Source: Cyanobium sp. M55B138
Lineage (GTDB): Bacteria > Cyanobacteriota > Cyanobacteriia > PCC-6307 > Cyanobiaceae
DNA length: 5,648 nt
Reading direction: 5' to 3'
Assembly (NCBI GenBank): GCA_018400215.1
Contig: JAGYNF010000112.1
Span: 1-5,648, forward strand
The translations under genes were made by a program, and so were the position numbers. This document shows positions 5,540-5,648 of this stretch, one piece after another (position 1 is the stretch's first letter; the number at the start of each line of letters is the position of its first letter). The notes beneath the pieces were generated by a model. That model ran no database searches. It saw only the letters and a program-made list of their open reading frames with translations, and was not told the origin of the DNA.

Positions 5540-5648
5540 GTGCAACGGCGCTCCCTGCTGCAGCTGCTGGGCATGGGCACCGGACTGATCGCGACCCGCC
5601 TTCCGGCCGGCGCCCTATCTATGGGCAGCGCTCACCCGGGGGCCAGGG
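5540..5648 (+). CDS. Tat-exported protein, N-terminal fragment (cut by window edge)
   Basis: Only 36 codons are inside the window. The start is GTG, supported by GAGGA seven bases upstream. The N terminus reads MQRRSLLQLLGMGTGLIATR, a twin-arginine signal: Arg3-Arg4, the S-L-L segment in the RRxFLK-like positions, then a moderately hydrophobic stretch with Gly, Met and Leu. An A-G-A-L-S region near residues 23-27 could be the cleavage area. The mature part is not visible beyond about ten residues, so the product cannot be named; Tat substrates in cyanobacteria are often cofactor-containing or pre-folded periplasmic enzymes. The gene is divergent from the CDF transporter and shares a 124-bp control region with it. 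It is too short here to be found by length alone. Confidence 0.7.
   Translation, partial: MQRRSLLQLLGMGTGLIATRLPAGALSMGSAHPGAR

Noticed and set aside
5416..5580. N-terminal extension of the CDF protein with a CCCC cluster
   Set aside because: The Cys cluster comes from reading a CAG/CAA-rich intergenic stretch backward; the extension overlaps the divergent gene and is not part of the CDF family.
1..5648. tRNA, rRNA, CRISPR array, insertion sequence or prophage elements
   Set aside because: No cloverleaf, spaced repeat series, transposase motif or terminal inverted repeats were seen on reading both strands by eye.

Overview
The window looks like chromosomal DNA of a high-GC picocyanobacterium of the Synechococcus/Cyanobium type. 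The evidence is a very GC-rich codon third position, weak or absent Shine-Dalgarno sites at most starts, a HIP1 octamer (GCGATCGC), and two products with a cyanobacterial flavour: a small protein resembling DUF3136 and a cyanobacterial-style TerB-like protein. No host name can be read from the sequence directly.

Left part (1-655, minus strand): the 5' end of speD (S-adenosylmethionine decarboxylase proenzyme, cut off by the window edge) lies downstream of a small conserved gene of unknown function. A perfect 15-bp tandem repeat sits between them, just upstream of speD. A 216-bp divergent gap (656-871) separates this pair from the plus-strand genes and holds an 18-bp perfect palindrome followed by a T-run.

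Middle part (872-4316, plus strand): four co-directional, closely spaced genes that could form an operon: a short acetate kinase (ackA), a stand-alone cyclic-nucleotide-binding (CNB) domain protein, a TerB-like protein and a 12-TM MFS transporter. The gaps are 47, 10 and 25 bp. The transporter carries, at matching spacing, the residues known to bind phosphate in eukaryotic PHS-type phosphate:H+ symporters. A possible 39-codon small ORF with its own SD-like site follows it.

Right part (4452-5648): a convergent gap with inverted repeats, then a minus-strand CDF-family (probably Zn2+) efflux transporter. Divergent from it, a plus-strand gene enters at the right edge with a GTG start, a good SD site and a twin-arginine signal peptide. 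A 13-bp AT-rich palindrome lies between these two genes.

The genes are individually ordinary (polyamine synthesis, acetate/acetyl-phosphate metabolism, ligand sensing, transport, metal efflux). I did not find a clear new multi-gene system. The best leads are the predicted phosphate-type specificity of the transporter next to a CNB sensor protein, the substituted acetate kinase, the small ORF, and several unexplained palindromes and repeats. There is no gene-free stretch above 300 bases.
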